Source of the DNA: Rhizobium sp. NRK18
Lineage (GTDB): Bacteria; Pseudomonadota; Alphaproteobacteria; Rhizobiales; Rhizobiaceae
Direction: 5' to 3'
NCBI RefSeq assembly: GCF_024385575.1
Contig: NZ_JANFMV010000001.1
Span: 1,889,681 to 1,953,680 of the forward strand
Length of the DNA: 64,000 nucleotides
Shown here: piece after piece, positions 17,103-26,779 of the stretch
Layout of the letters: each line of letters begins with the position of its first letter
How positions within the stretch are numbered: position 1 is the first letter of the stretch
Translations under genes and position numbers: made by a program
Notes under the pieces: model-generated
Told to the model about the DNA's origin: nothing
The model's database searches: none
Seen by the model: only the letters and a program-made list of their open reading frames with translations

Positions 17103-17771
17103 ATGACATCATCGCGCAAGCTTGTGGCCGAGCTTCTGGGAACAGCACTGCTGCTGGCGACCGTCGTCGGGTCGGGCATCATGGCGGAGAGGTTGTCGGG
17201 TGGAAATGTCGCCATCGCCCTTCTCTGCAATACGATCCCGACCGGGGCGATCCTTTTTGTGCTTATCACAGTTTTCGGCCCCGTCTCTGGTGCGAATTTC
17301 AACCCTGCCGTTACGATGGTCTTTCATCTTCGCAGGGAGGTTTCCCTGGAGATGGCGTTTGGCTATGTCGTCATGCAGGTGACAGGCGCTATCATCGGCG
17401 TCTGGGCGGCGCATCTGATGTTCGATCTCGATCTCCTGCAGTATTCCGACAAGGTGAGAAGCGGTCCCGGCCAGTGGTTTGCCGAGGGCGTGGCCACCTT
17501 CGGGCTGGTGACCGTGATCCTCGGGGCATTGAACGCCAGGCCGCAAGCGGTGGCGGCCTGCGTTGGGCTTTATATTACAGCCGCCTACTGGTTCACCGCG
17601 TCGACGTCGTTTGCCAACCCGGCGGTCACGATCGCCCGCACCTTATCGCGCACGTTTGCGGGCATTCGTCCGCTCGATGCGCCGGCCTTCGTCGCGGCTG
17701 AGTTCGCTTCGGCTTTGCTGGCATTTCTGTTCTGCCGCTGGTTTCTGGTTCGATCGAAGCCGGCCGGCTGA
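17103..17771 (+). CDS. aqpS: Aquaglyceroporin-like MIP channel (AqpS type)
   Basis: A 222-residue major intrinsic protein with six membrane spans. Both pore motifs are intact: GANFNPAVTMVF (about residues 61-72) and TSFANPAVTIAR (about residues 167-178). In Ensifer meliloti an aquaporin of this type replaces the ArsB pump and lets arsenite leave the cell; that function is inferred from the adjacent arsR. GAGG lies just before ATG 17103. No arsenate reductase follows, so this unit alone could only handle arsenite already in the cell or another uncharged solute. Confidence 0.85.
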   Translation: MTSSRKLVAELLGTALLLATVVGSGIMAERLSGGNVAIALLCNTIPTGAILFVLITVFGPVSGANFNPAVTMVFHLRREVSLEMAFGYVVMQVTGAIIGVWAAHLMFDLDLLQYSDKVRSGPGQWFAEGVATFGLVTVILGALNARPQAVAACVGLYITAAYWFTASTSFANPAVTIARTLSRTFAGIRPLDAPAFVAAEFASALLAFLFCRWFLVRSKPAG

Positions 17772-18206
17772 GCCTCTGACGGCATCTGCCCGCAATTGTT
17801 CGCCTTCTGATCGTGCCATTTTTGACACGCCGTTTCGCTTTGCGGTTTGCCTGCCTGCCGTTGAGTGAAATGGGGCGAGCCGGGGCTTCTTGTGTTCATA
17901 AAAAATTAAGATGTATTTTCATAAAATTAACCAAGAAATCGGGATGGAGTGTAGTCATTTCACGGAATTGTGACAGGTCAAACAACGGTCACGGTTTTGC
18001 CAATTTCTTTTCAATTTAAGTCTTATCGGCTAAACAGGGCGACGGGAGTCCTGGCTGATTTGCGGCCGATGGGCGTTGCGGTCTTGCCTGGGCAGCGGCA
18101 AACCGGAAAATCATCGCAGAATGCCACTGAAACGGTGCCTTGTAACTTTCCGACCGGAAGAGGCGGGCACCAAAACTGGACTGAATTACGGGAACTGGAA
18201 ACACGT
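17772..18206. other. Intergenic region before the L,D-transpeptidase gene
   Basis: A 435-base gap. It contains an AT-rich patch (about 17890-17935) with TTCATAAAA repeated twice, each copy soon followed by ATTAA. A frame open from 17970 is continuous with the transpeptidase, but its extra 79 residues look unlike protein. I see no gene or clear promoter. Confidence 0.5.
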
Positions 18207-20111
18207 ATGACCCTTACTAAACATGCATCCGCATCCATGTTGGCAATTGCGCTCGGTTGCGCGGCGGCGGCGGGTGCGGCGGCGCCGGCCCATGCGCTCA
18301 CGCTGATGGACATCATCCGCGGCCGGACCAGCGAGCGTAATGTTTCCCAGCCCGCTCCCGGCCAGGTCCAGCCGCAGTCCTCACGCAACCTGATCAGTGC
18401 CGACGATTACGATCCCACGCCGACGGTGTCCTCGCCGCGCTACTACACCTACAAGCCGGAAGCGATGCGGCTGGTGAAGATTGCCGTCAAGGCCAACAAG
18501 GGGACCGATGAAATCACCACCGGTTCCGTCAACGAGGACGGATCCAGCGTCGTCAAGGTCTCGACCGATACGGCCGTGGATCAGCGCCAGTCGCTGGCCG
18601 ATGCGCGGGTGCGGGCGACCAATGACATTGCCGGCGCCGTCGAAGCCTATTACGGCAGCGGCCAGCCGCTGATCTGGGTTTCCGGCATGCAGGTGACCGA
18701 CAAGGCCAAGGCCGCCGTCGCCAAGCTCGAGGATGCGGCCTCCGTCGGGCTCGACCCGTCCGACTATGCGGTCAAGGTGCCTTCAGACAGTTTTGACGCT
18801 GCCGATCCCGTTGCCCGCAACCAGGAACTCATGCAGTTCGAACTGGAACTGTCGACCAAGGTGCTTGCCTATGTCCAGGACGACATTCGCGGTCGCGTCG
18901 ATCCCAACAAGATTTCCGGCTATCACGATTTCAAGCTGAAGACGGTCAACCTGAAGGCCATCCTGCCGATCCTTTCGCTGTCGACCGATGTGGCGAGCTA
19001 TCTCGACAAGCGTCAGCCGACCGAGCAGCATTTCCAGGAACTGAAGGCTGAGCTCGCCCGCCTGCAGGCCGAGGCAAAGGATCAGGACCAGATCGTGATC
19101 GCGCCCGGTACCTTCATCAAGCCCGGCATGAGCGATCCGGAACTGGCGAACGTCGTTGCCGCCATCCGCAAGCATGGCACCGAAGACCTGAAGACCAGCT
19201 TCGCGCCGGTGCTGGCAAGCTATCAGGGCACACCGGACTACACGCCGGAGCTGGTCGACCTCGTCAAGGGTTTCCAGAAGGAAGCCGGCCTCGGTGCTGA
19301 CGGCATCATCGGCAAGAACACGATCAACGCGATGGTCGGCGAAACCAACCAGGCGAAGATCAACAAGATCGTCGCCGCCATGGAGCGTTCCCGCTGGCTG
19401 CCGAACAATCTCGGCCCGCGCTACGTCTTCATCAACCAGCCCGCCTACAAGGCCTATTACATCAATGGAGGCCAGGAGCAGCTGTCGATGAAGGTCGTGG
19501 TCGGCCAGCCGAACCACCAGACCTATTTCTTCCAGGACGAGATCCAGACCGTCGAGTTCAATCCGTACTGGGGCGTTCCGCAGTCGATCATCATCAACGA
19601 GATGCTGCCGAAGCTGCGCCGCGACCCGAGCTATCTCGACCGCAACGGCTATGAGGTCAGCTATAACGGCCGCAAGGTTTCGTCGTCGGCCATCGACTGG
19701 AGCCGGGCACCGCGCGTCGACGTGCGTCAGTTGCCGGGTAGCAGCAACGCTCTGGGCGACCTGAAGATCCTGTTCCCGAACGCGCATGCCATTTACATGC
19801 ATGACACGCCGGCCAAGAGCTTCTTCCAGCGCGATGTCCGCGCCTTGAGCCACGGCTGCGTGCGTCTTGCCGAACCGCGCCAGATGGCAGCGGCGGTGCT
19901 TGGCGAGAACGTCGATTACGTCAACCAGGAAATTGCCAGCGGACAGAACCGCGCCGTGCCGCTGCCGCAGAAGTTCCCGGTCTACGTCTCCTATTTCACC
20001 GCATGGCCGAACAAGGACGGTGTCGTTGAGTATTTCGACGACGTCTACAGCCGCGACATGTATCTCGACCGCGCCTTCAAGGCGACGAGCGACGCCCGCG
20101 CCAACAGCTGA
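18207..20111 (+). CDS. L,D-transpeptidase with scaffold and peptidoglycan-binding domains
   Basis: A 634-residue secreted protein of the large LdtD/YcbB-like class that makes 3-3 or protein-linked crosslinks in peptidoglycan. A signal peptide occupies about residues 1-35 (MLAIALGCAAAAGAAAPAHA). A low-complexity region and the scaffold domain follow (about 120-330), then a PG-binding helical motif (VKGFQKEAGLGADGIIGKNT, about 350-370). The catalytic YkuD domain includes HDTPAKSFFQ and LSHGCVRL with nucleophile Cys551. ATG 18207 begins the signal peptide and has GGAA about 6 bases upstream, so the longer frame from 17970 is rejected. Rhizobiales rely heavily on L,D-crosslinks, so an envelope growth or anchoring role is likely. 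Confidence 0.9.
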   Translation: MTLTKHASASMLAIALGCAAAAGAAAPAHALTLMDIIRGRTSERNVSQPAPGQVQPQSSRNLISADDYDPTPTVSSPRYYTYKPEAMRLVKIAVKANKGTDEITTGSVNEDGSSVVKVSTDTAVDQRQSLADARVRATNDIAGAVEAYYGSGQPLIWVSGMQVTDKAKAAVAKLEDAASVGLDPSDYAVKVPSDSFDAADPVARNQELMQFELELSTKVLAYVQDDIRGRVDPNKISGYHDFKLKTVNLKAILPILSLSTDVASYLDKRQPTEQHFQELKAELARLQAEAKDQDQIVIAPGTFIKPGMSDPELANVVAAIRKHGTEDLKTSFAPVLASYQGTPDYTPELVDLVKGFQKEAGLGADGIIGKNTINAMVGETNQAKINKIVAAMERSRWLPNNLGPRYVFINQPAYKAYYINGGQEQLSMKVVVGQPNHQTYFFQDEIQTVEFNPYWGVPQSIIINEMLPKLRRDPSYLDRNGYEVSYNGRKVSSSAIDWSRAPRVDVRQLPGSSNALGDLKILFPNAHAIYMHDTPAKSFFQRDVRALSHGCVRLAEPRQMAAAVLGENVDYVNQEIASGQNRAVPLPQKFPVYVSYFTAWPNKDGVVEYFDDVYSRDMYLDRAFKATSDARANS

Positions 20112-20134
20112 GCGGAAAGCGGAAGCAACGGAAT

Positions 20135-20163
20135 AAAAAAGGCGGCTCTCGGGCCGCCTTTTT
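20135..20163. terminator. Bidirectional terminator between ldt and gph
   Basis: AAAAAAGGCGGC and GCCGCCTTTTT form a perfect GC-rich stem with A- and T-tracts on its two sides, so it can end both convergent transcripts. Confidence 0.9.
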
Positions 20164-20182
20164 CAATCGATGTCCAGGCGTT

Positions 20183-20857
20183 TCAAGCGCTGGTCAGCTC
20201 TTTGACGAGGCCGGGGGTCAGCTCGTCGTAATGCGTGATGATCCGTCCGGGAGATAGTTCCGCCACCGGAACGTCCGAATAGCCGAACGGCACGGCGATC
20301 GAGGGCACGTTGGCGTTGCGGGCGGCCATGATGTCGTTGACGCTGTCGCCGATCATCACGCTGCCGCCGAGCGTTCCGCCGGCGCGCGCGATGGTTTCCG
20401 TCAGGTGGCGGGCATCGGGCTTGCGCACCGGGAAGGTGTCGCCGCCGGTGACCGCGGCGAAATGCCCGGACAGGCCGAGACCGTCCAGCAGCCGGACGGC
20501 GAGCGATTCCATCTTGTTGGTGCAGACGGCCAGCTTGTAGCCGGCGCCCGAAAGCCGCTCCATGGCGGCGATGACGCCGGGGTAGGGCGTGCTTTCTCCC
20601 GGCATGCCGGCACGGTAATGCTCGACGAAGACGCCCATCAACTCGGTCAGCCTGGCCTCGTCGATGCTTTCTCCGCGCATGGAGAAGGCGCGTTCGATCA
20701 TCGTGCGTGCGCCCTGTCCGACAAGAAAGGTCAGATCTTCATAGGTGACCGGCGCGAGGCCCGCCGTGCCGATGGTGTAATTGATGGTCGTCACGAGGTC
20801 GGTGGCAGTATCGATGAGCGTGCCATCGAGATCGAAGACGACGACTGGCGAGGTCAT
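20183..20857 (-). CDS. gph: Phosphoglycolate phosphatase, HAD superfamily
   Basis: A 224-residue HAD phosphatase. Motif I is VVFDLDGTLIDTATDL (nucleophile Asp at about residue 9), motif II falls in LAVCTNKM, the motif III lysine in RKPDARHL, and motif IV in MIGDSVNDIMAA. The helical cap between motifs I and II matches the Gph group. It removes phosphate from 2-phosphoglycolate formed by DNA repair or oxygenation reactions. AAAGG about 6 bases before ATG 20857 supports the start. It is divergent from rpiA, about 155 bases away. Confidence 0.9.
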   Translation of the reverse strand: MTSPVVVFDLDGTLIDTATDLVTTINYTIGTAGLAPVTYEDLTFLVGQGARTMIERAFSMRGESIDEARLTELMGVFVEHYRAGMPGESTPYPGVIAAMERLSGAGYKLAVCTNKMESLAVRLLDGLGLSGHFAAVTGGDTFPVRKPDARHLTETIARAGGTLGGSVMIGDSVNDIMAARNANVPSIAVPFGYSDVPVAELSPGRIITHYDELTPGLVKELTSA

Positions 20858-21011
20858 GGGCGGCCTTTCTTTTTGAGCGGGAGCGATTGAGGTTCGGTAA
20901 GGGATGGCGGGCCGGAATGCAATGTCCGGTTTCGATCGCTCTTGGGGCTTTCGTTTGGCGCTTCAGCCGTGTAAACAGCAGTCCGGTGCAATAAAGGGAG
21001 GAACGCGGCGC

Positions 21012-21710
21012 ATGGACGCCCGTCAAATGAAGATCAAGGCTGCTGCTGCGGCGCTTGCTCACGTCGAGAATGGAATGCGTCTCGGCATCGGTACGGGATC
21101 GACGGCCGAGGAGTTTGTCCGGCTGCTGGCCGAGAAGGTTGCCGACGGCATGGCCGTCGAGGGCGTACCGACATCCGAGCGGACCGCAAGGCTCTGCCTG
21201 GAACTCGGGGTTCCACTCAAATCCCTTGACGAGTTGCCCCATCTCGATCTGACGATCGACGGCGCCGACGAACTCGATAGCCGGCTGCGGCTGATCAAGG
21301 GTGGTGGCGGCGCGCTGTTGCGCGAAAAGATCGTCGCCACGGCCTCCGACCGGATGATCGTCATTGCCGATGAGAGCAAGGTGGTCGAGACGCTGGGCGC
21401 CTTTCCGCTGCCGATCGAAGTCAATCCGTTCGGCAGTGCCTCAACGCTTCTCGCCGTCGAGAAAGCGGCCTCCCGGCTTGGTCTTTCGGGTGCCCTGACA
21501 TGGCGCCACACGCGGGACGACGAGCTGTTTACGACCGACGGCGGACACTACATTCTGGATGCATCATTTGGCCGTATTCGTGATGCAGAGGCCTTGTCGG
21601 CAGAACTTTTTTCAATAGCCGGTGTGGTGGAACACGGGCTGTTTATCAACATCGCTTCGCTTGCAATCATAGCCGGCGCCGACGGCGTGCGGACCCTGCA
21701 GGCAACATAG
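21012..21710 (+). CDS. rpiA: Ribose-5-phosphate isomerase A
   Basis: A 232-residue isomerase interconverting ribose 5-phosphate and ribulose 5-phosphate in the pentose phosphate pathway. The family landmarks are all present: [12 protein letters not shown] (phosphate loop, about 27-38), [10 protein letters not shown] (catalytic Asp region, about 82-91) and [13 protein letters not shown] (about 96-108). GGGAGG lies about 10 bases before ATG 21012. The DUF2059 gene begins about 20 bases after its stop, so they probably share a transcript that ends at the terminator near 22310. Confidence 0.96.
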   Translation: MDARQMKIKAAAAALAHVENGMRLGIGTGSTAEEFVRLLAEKVADGMAVEGVPTSERTARLCLELGVPLKSLDELPHLDLTIDGADELDSRLRLIKGGGGALLREKIVATASDRMIVIADESKVVETLGAFPLPIEVNPFGSASTLLAVEKAASRLGLSGALTWRHTRDDELFTTDGGHYILDASFGRIRDAEALSAELFSIAGVVEHGLFINIASLAIIAGADGVRTLQAT

Positions 21711-21730
21711 GAAACAGGAGCTTGAAGCGT

Positions 21731-22285
21731 ATGATGAAATTCGCTGGTCTTGGCCGCGCGGCAATCGTGACCCTTATTTTCTCCGGTCTGGCGTTCGGAT
21801 CCGTGGCTAGGGCCGAGGACCCGAGTGAAGCGCAGGTCAAGGAGGCCTACACTGTGCTCGACGCACTTGGCGCCACCGCCCCGTTTGACAACATCCTTCC
21901 GCAGATCGCCTCCAGCCTGAAGACCCAGCTCATCCAGGCATCTCCGAACCTGGAGAAGGAAATCAACGACATTGTTGACGAGCAGGCATTGGTGATCGCC
22001 AAGCGTCGCGGCGACCTCGAGCATGAGGCGGCCGTCGTTTACGCAAAGGAATTCACCCTCGACGAGCTCAAGCAGATCGCCGCCTTCTATTCTTCGGACC
22101 TCGGCAAGAAGTTCCTGAAGTACAATCCGATCGCCGCCCGCGAACTGAACAAGGCCGCCCAGATCTGGGCTTCGGGCGTTTCACGGGATCTGTCTGTCGC
22201 CGTCGCCAAGGAAATGGATTCAAAGATCAAGGCCCAGCAGCCGGCTCCGGCCGCGTCCGACGCGGCTCCGGCCCCCAAGCCCTGA
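21731..22285 (+). CDS. Secreted DUF2059 protein
   Basis: A 184-residue exported protein. The signal peptide covers about residues 1-27 (ending FGSVARAED). The middle has the DUF2059 helical hairpin pattern: LTLDEL-like FTLDELKQIAAFYSSDLGKK, then FLKYNPIAARELNKAAQIWA. The tail is Ala/Pro-rich. The function of DUF2059 is not known; members are periplasmic or outer-membrane associated. An AGGAG lies 10 bases before ATG 21731, and a TTG 9 bases upstream is less likely. It is placed between rpiA and gor. Confidence 0.82.
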   Translation: MMKFAGLGRAAIVTLIFSGLAFGSVARAEDPSEAQVKEAYTVLDALGATAPFDNILPQIASSLKTQLIQASPNLEKEINDIVDEQALVIAKRRGDLEHEAAVVYAKEFTLDELKQIAAFYSSDLGKKFLKYNPIAARELNKAAQIWASGVSRDLSVAVAKEMDSKIKAQQPAPAASDAAPAPKP

Positions 22286-22307
22286 TCGCCTTAACACGCG
22301 CGTTTCG

Positions 22308-22338
22308 AAAAGCCCGGTTCGCCGGGCTTTTCTTTTTT
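22308..22338 (+). terminator. Rho-independent terminator of rpiA-DUF2059
   Basis: AAAGCCCGG (22309-22317) pairs with CCGGGCTTT (22322-22330) around TTCG-type loop bases, followed by TCTTTTTT. Confidence 0.92.
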
Positions 22339-22404
22339 GCATGACAGGCCCATATGGCTTAGGCGTTTCACATTCAAATTTCCTGCTGCACTCCGGAGTC
22401 GCCC

Positions 22405-23793
22405 ATGCCTTCCTTTGATTATGATCTCTTTGTCATCGGTGGCGGTTCCGGCGGCGTGCGCAGTGCCCGGCTGGCGGCTTCCATGGGCAAGAAGGTGGCG
22501 ATCGCCGAGGAATATCGCTTTGGTGGCACCTGCGTCATTCGCGGCTGCGTTCCGAAGAAGCTCTTTGTCTATGCCTCGCAGTTCAGCGAGCACTTCGAGG
22601 ACGCCGCCGGCTTCGGCTGGACGGTCGGGGAAAGCCGGTTCGACTGGAAGGCGCTGATCGCCGCCAAGGACAAGGAGATCGAACGGCTGGAGGGTCTCTA
22701 CCGCAAGGGTGTCACCAATGCCGGCGCGGAGGTCTTCGAGACGCGGGCGCTGATCGAGGGGCCGAATGCGGTGCGGCTGGTCAGCACGGGGCATGTGGTC
22801 ACCGCCGAGCGCATATTGATCGCCGTCGGCGGTGCGCCAAACCCGCACGAGGCGCTGCCGGGCCACGAGCTCTGCATCTCCTCCAACGAGGCATTCCACC
22901 TGGAGGCGCTGCCGAAGTCGATCCTCATCGCCGGTGGCGGGTATATCGCCGTCGAGTTTGCGAATATCTTCCACGGGCTCGGTGTCGAGACGACGCTGGT
23001 CTATCGCGGCAAGGAAATCCTGTCGCGCTTCGACGTCGACCTCAGGCGCCGGCTGCATGAGGCGATGGAAGCCAAGGGCGTCCGGATCATCTGCCACGAT
23101 GTAATCGAGGAGGTGCGCGAGACGTCGAGCGGTGCCCGTACCGCGCGGCTGAAGGGCGGCGAGGTGTTGAACGTCGACCAGGTCATGCTGGCGCTCGGTC
23201 GCGATCCGTACACGAAAACGCTGGGGCTCGAAAATGCCGGCGTCGAGACGAACGCCAAGGGCGCGATCGTCGTCGACGAATATTCGCGGACGAATGTCCA
23301 TTCAATCTTCGCTCTCGGTGATGTCACCGATCGGGTACAGTTGACGCCCGTCGCCATTCACGAGGCGATGTGCTTCATCGAAACCGAATACAAGGGCAAT
23401 CCGACCTCTCCCGATCACGACCTTATCGCCACTGCCGTCTTCTCGCAGCCGGAAATCGGCACGGTGGGTTACGGCGAGGAGGAGGCCAGCAAGGCGTTCG
23501 AGGAAATCGAAGTCTATCGGGCAGAGTTTCGTCCACTGAAGGCGACGCTTTCCGGTCGAACGGAAAAGACGCTGATGAAGCTGATCGTCAATGCGGCGGA
23601 CCGTAAGGTGGTCGGGGCACATATTCTGGGTCACGATGCCGGCGAAATGGCGCAGATTCTCGGCATCACGCTGAAGGCCGGATGCACGAAGGACGATTTC
23701 GACCGGACCATGGCCGTGCATCCGACTGCGTCCGAAGAACTGGTGACGATGTATCAGCCGACCTACCGGATCAGGAACGGCGAGCGGGTCTGA
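22405..23793 (+). CDS. gor: Glutathione-disulfide reductase
   Basis: A 462-residue flavoprotein disulfide reductase that regenerates glutathione with NADPH. The FAD Rossmann motif is VIGGGSGGVRSARLAASMG (about 12-30), the redox pair lies in GGTCVIRGCVPKKL (Cys43 and Cys48), and the NAD(P) motif is ILIAGGGYIAVEFANIFHG (about 173-191). The FAD contact IFALGDVTDRVQLTPVA and the C-terminal HPTASEELVTMY His-Glu pair are also present. It sits after its own upstream terminator, so it probably has a separate promoter near 22340-22390. The order rpiA-gor-aroG fits what I recall of rhizobial chromosomes. Confidence 0.96.
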   Translation: MPSFDYDLFVIGGGSGGVRSARLAASMGKKVAIAEEYRFGGTCVIRGCVPKKLFVYASQFSEHFEDAAGFGWTVGESRFDWKALIAAKDKEIERLEGLYRKGVTNAGAEVFETRALIEGPNAVRLVSTGHVVTAERILIAVGGAPNPHEALPGHELCISSNEAFHLEALPKSILIAGGGYIAVEFANIFHGLGVETTLVYRGKEILSRFDVDLRRRLHEAMEAKGVRIICHDVIEEVRETSSGARTARLKGGEVLNVDQVMLALGRDPYTKTLGLENAGVETNAKGAIVVDEYSRTNVHSIFALGDVTDRVQLTPVAIHEAMCFIETEYKGNPTSPDHDLIATAVFSQPEIGTVGYGEEEASKAFEEIEVYRAEFRPLKATLSGRTEKTLMKLIVNAADRKVVGAHILGHDAGEMAQILGITLKAGCTKDDFDRTMAVHPTASEELVTMYQPTYRIRNGERV

Positions 23794-23805
23794 TCGGCTC
23801 GCTCG

Positions 23806-25095
23806 TCAGCCTGTGAGCTTCGGATAGTTGATCACCTTCTGGAAGAGCGCCTTCATCGCGTCGGAAATGCCTTCCGTGGGGGAAACCTCAAAGAACAGGC
23901 CGTCGCTGGCGCAGGACTTCATCTGGGTCGGGATCTTGCTCTGGAACGGTTTGATCCAGGTATTGTACCAGCCATTTTTCGGCAGAGGCAGATAGGTGGT
24001 GTACAGCACGGCGATCTTGATGCCCGCATCCTTCAAAGGCTTGCAAAAGGAGATATCGATTGGCTCCTGGCAGCGGCCGTTTGTCGTGGGTTGCGTGCAG
24101 GTAGAGGGCTTGTAGCTGTCGCCGACGCCATCCGATACGAAGAACAGGACTTTTTCGGGAGAGCTTGCGCTCGAACCGTCGCCACCCTTGCCCATGTCGA
24201 CGGCAATTTTTGTCATTGCGGTATCGATCGAGGTCTGCTGGTCGCCATTATAGTTCTGATACGGAATGGTCATCAGATCGACGGCGTCGGCGTCTTTGCG
24301 CACCTTCGACATATCGGATGACAGATCTGCAACCTTGGTCAGGCCGGCAGCTTCGGCCTTGCTTCCGAAGGTGTAGACTGCCATCCGGAACTGGTTGGCG
24401 TAACGCTTGGTTTCGTCGGCTGTGGTGGTGAGGTTCTGTGTTGCCTGGCGAACGACATCGATGCGCGTCTGAACGCCGAGTTTCTTGGCGAGATTATAAT
24501 AGCTATTCGAGTTGGACATGTCGTGACAGGCGAAGGCGCAACTATCCGAGGTATTTTTCTCCATCGTGGAAATATCGGCTGTCGTGGCGCCGACGCCCAT
24601 CGATGGCGTATTGTCCAGCAGCATGTAGAAATCCATGTAGGTGGCGCCGTCATACCGGGACGTCGCCGTGCCGGATATCGCGATCTGCTTCCAGCCGAGG
24701 ATGCCCATCAACGTCGTGGGGACATGGGCCTGGTAGGTCAGCGTCGCCGTAAACACACCCTTCTTGCGCTTGACCGTCAGGCTGACCTTGTCGATCAAGG
24801 ATTTGGCTTGTTCGCTCATCTGAGCCTGGAACAGGGCCTTGGCATCCTTCTGGGCAACCTTGACGGTGCCGTTTATATCGTTGTTGATGCCGGTCACCAC
24901 GCCGATCGACTGCTCGGAAAGGGCCGCGACAACTGCTGTGTCGGCAGAGTTCTGGATTTCCTGGTGAATCGAATAGGCATAACCGAAATCGATGGCCGCG
25001 CCCGACATCCCCACAAGTGGGACAAGGCACAACCCGAAAAGCATGCCAAAATTGCCGGATCGATCCGAGCAGAGTTTGCCGATTGCCCGCTTCAT
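23806..25095 (-). CDS. TadE/TadG-like pilus-associated protein with vWA domain
   Basis: A 429-residue envelope protein with an N-terminal membrane segment (about residues 12-36: SGNFGMLFGLCLVPLVGMSG), the typical TadG start, followed by AIDFGYAYSIHQEIQNSADTA. A von Willebrand A domain follows with a variant metal site LLDNTPSMGVG (DxTxS-like) and VLFFVSDGVGDS. TadG proteins belong to Flp/Tad pilus systems, but no other tad gene lies in this window, so this one is an orphan. Its partner and role are unknown. It is convergent with gor, with only 12 bases between the stops. Confidence 0.82.
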   Translation of the reverse strand: MKRAIGKLCSDRSGNFGMLFGLCLVPLVGMSGAAIDFGYAYSIHQEIQNSADTAVVAALSEQSIGVVTGINNDINGTVKVAQKDAKALFQAQMSEQAKSLIDKVSLTVKRKKGVFTATLTYQAHVPTTLMGILGWKQIAISGTATSRYDGATYMDFYMLLDNTPSMGVGATTADISTMEKNTSDSCAFACHDMSNSNSYYNLAKKLGVQTRIDVVRQATQNLTTTADETKRYANQFRMAVYTFGSKAEAAGLTKVADLSSDMSKVRKDADAVDLMTIPYQNYNGDQQTSIDTAMTKIAVDMGKGGDGSSASSPEKVLFFVSDGVGDSYKPSTCTQPTTNGRCQEPIDISFCKPLKDAGIKIAVLYTTYLPLPKNGWYNTWIKPFQSKIPTQMKSCASDGLFFEVSPTEGISDAMKALFQKVINYPKLTG

Positions 25096-25361
25096 CTTGC
25101 CGTCGCTTTGCCCCGATGTCGTTGAGGCTGTTTAAATCCCTTTATATTGACGGAGTTAGCACGACAAAGCTTAAAGCGTTGCTAAGTGTGGCAGAAACGG
25201 GGCAAATGTCGCCATCTTGCTTAACAAAATCTTTCCGAGCCCCGTGTCGGCTGTGCATTCGATTGGCGCTATACATGGCGGCTGTCAGGCGCTATAAGCC
25301 GCCCACTTGAAGAGGACGTATCTCCGGGCTCAATGGTCCGGACCGTGAGTAGGTGATTGAC

Positions 25362-26735
25362 ATGGCACAGACTTGGACACCCGACAGCTGGCGCAACAAG
25401 CCCATTCAGCAGGTGCCGGATTATCCGGATCAGGCAGTTCTGAAGGCAACGGAAGACCGGCTCGCCACTTTTCCGCCGTTGGTATTTGCCGGTGAAGCAC
25501 GCCGTTTGAAGTCCGCGCTGGCAAGCGTTGCCAATGGCGACAGCTTCCTGCTGCAGGGCGGCGACTGCGCCGAAAGCTTTGCTGAACACGGCGCCGATAA
25601 CATCCGTGACTTTTTCCGCGCCTTCCTGCAGATGGCCGTCGTGCTGACGTTCGGCGCACAGCTGCCGGTCGTCAAGGTCGGCCGCATTGCCGGCCAGTTC
25701 GCCAAGCCGCGCTCCTCGAACATCGAGAAGCAGGGCGATGTGGAGCTGCCGAGCTACCGTGGCGACATCATCAACGGCATCGAGTTCACGCCGGAGGCCC
25801 GCATTCCGAGCCCGGAACGCCAGATCATGGCCTACCGTCAGTCGGCCGCGACGCTGAACCTTCTGCGCGCCTTCGCCATGGGCGGCTACGCCAATCTCGA
25901 AAACGTCCACCAGTGGATGCTCGGTTTCGTCAAGGACAGCCCGCAGGCGGAACGCTACCGCAAGCTCGCCGACCGCATTTCCGAGACCATGGAATTCATG
26001 CGGGCGATCGGGATTACGTCGGAGAACAATCACTCGCTGCGCGAGACGGATTTCTTCACCAGCCATGAGGCGTTGCTGCTCGGCTACGAGCAGGCGCTGA
26101 CGCGTGTCGATTCCACCTCCGGCGACTGGTACGCGACCTCCGGTCACATGATCTGGATCGGCGACCGTACCCGCCAGCCCGACCATGCGCATGTCGAATT
26201 CTGCCGCGGCATCAAGAACCCGATCGGTCTGAAGTGCGGTCCGTCGATGACCGCCGATGGCCTGATCGAGCTGATCGACATCCTGAACCCGGCCAACGAA
26301 GCCGGTCGCCTGACGCTGATCTGCCGTTTCGGTCACGACAAGGTGGCCGACAACTTGCCGCGCCTGATCCGCGCCGTCGAAAAGGAAGGCCGCAAGGTCG
26401 TCTGGTCCTGCGATCCGATGCACGGCAACACGATCACGCTCAATGGCTACAAGACCCGTCCGTTCGAACGCGTCCTGTCGGAAGTCGAAAGCTTCTTCCA
26501 GATCCACCGTTCGGAAGGCACGCATCCGGGCGGCGTTCATTTCGAGATGACCGGCAAGAACGTCACCGAATGCACGGGTGGCGCCCGCGCGCTGACCGGC
26601 GACGATCTCGCCGACCGTTACCACACGCATTGCGACCCGCGTCTCAACGCCGACCAGGCGCTCGAACTCGCCTTCCTGCTCGCCGAACGCATGAAGGAAG
26701 CCCATGACGAGAAGCGCATGGTCGTCAACGGCTGA
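25362..26735 (+). CDS. aroG: Class II 3-deoxy-7-phosphoheptulonate (DAHP) synthase
   Basis: A 457-residue class II (plant-like) DAHP synthase, the first step of aromatic amino acid synthesis from PEP and erythrose 4-phosphate. It begins [20 protein letters not shown], typical of the class. Active-site segments include [11 protein letters not shown] (metal Cys), the [14 protein letters not shown] region, [10 protein letters not shown] and [12 protein letters not shown] 25362 is preferred over an in-frame start 9 bases upstream. A hairpin (GGCGGCT paired with AGCCGCC) lies about 60 bases upstream in the leader but no leader peptide is evident. The symbol could equally be aroF or aroH by local convention. 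Confidence 0.94.
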   Translation: MAQTWTPDSWRNKPIQQVPDYPDQAVLKATEDRLATFPPLVFAGEARRLKSALASVANGDSFLLQGGDCAESFAEHGADNIRDFFRAFLQMAVVLTFGAQLPVVKVGRIAGQFAKPRSSNIEKQGDVELPSYRGDIINGIEFTPEARIPSPERQIMAYRQSAATLNLLRAFAMGGYANLENVHQWMLGFVKDSPQAERYRKLADRISETMEFMRAIGITSENNHSLRETDFFTSHEALLLGYEQALTRVDSTSGDWYATSGHMIWIGDRTRQPDHAHVEFCRGIKNPIGLKCGPSMTADGLIELIDILNPANEAGRLTLICRFGHDKVADNLPRLIRAVEKEGRKVVWSCDPMHGNTITLNGYKTRPFERVLSEVESFFQIHRSEGTHPGGVHFEMTGKNVTECTGGARALTGDDLADRYHTHCDPRLNADQALELAFLLAERMKEAHDEKRMVVNG

Positions 26736-26779
26736 TCAGCGGCGCTGATCGATCGTTTCAGTCGATTGAACTTGCATTC

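Noticed and set aside
17895-17945. CtrA-like TTAAC site before the transpeptidase gene
   Set aside because: The upstream half-site is TTTT instead of TTAA at the needed distance, so the match is too weak in an AT-rich patch.
17970-18206. N-terminal extension of the L,D-transpeptidase
   Set aside because: The extra 79 residues would bury the signal peptide inside the protein and lack a ribosome site. ATG 18207 explains the gene better.
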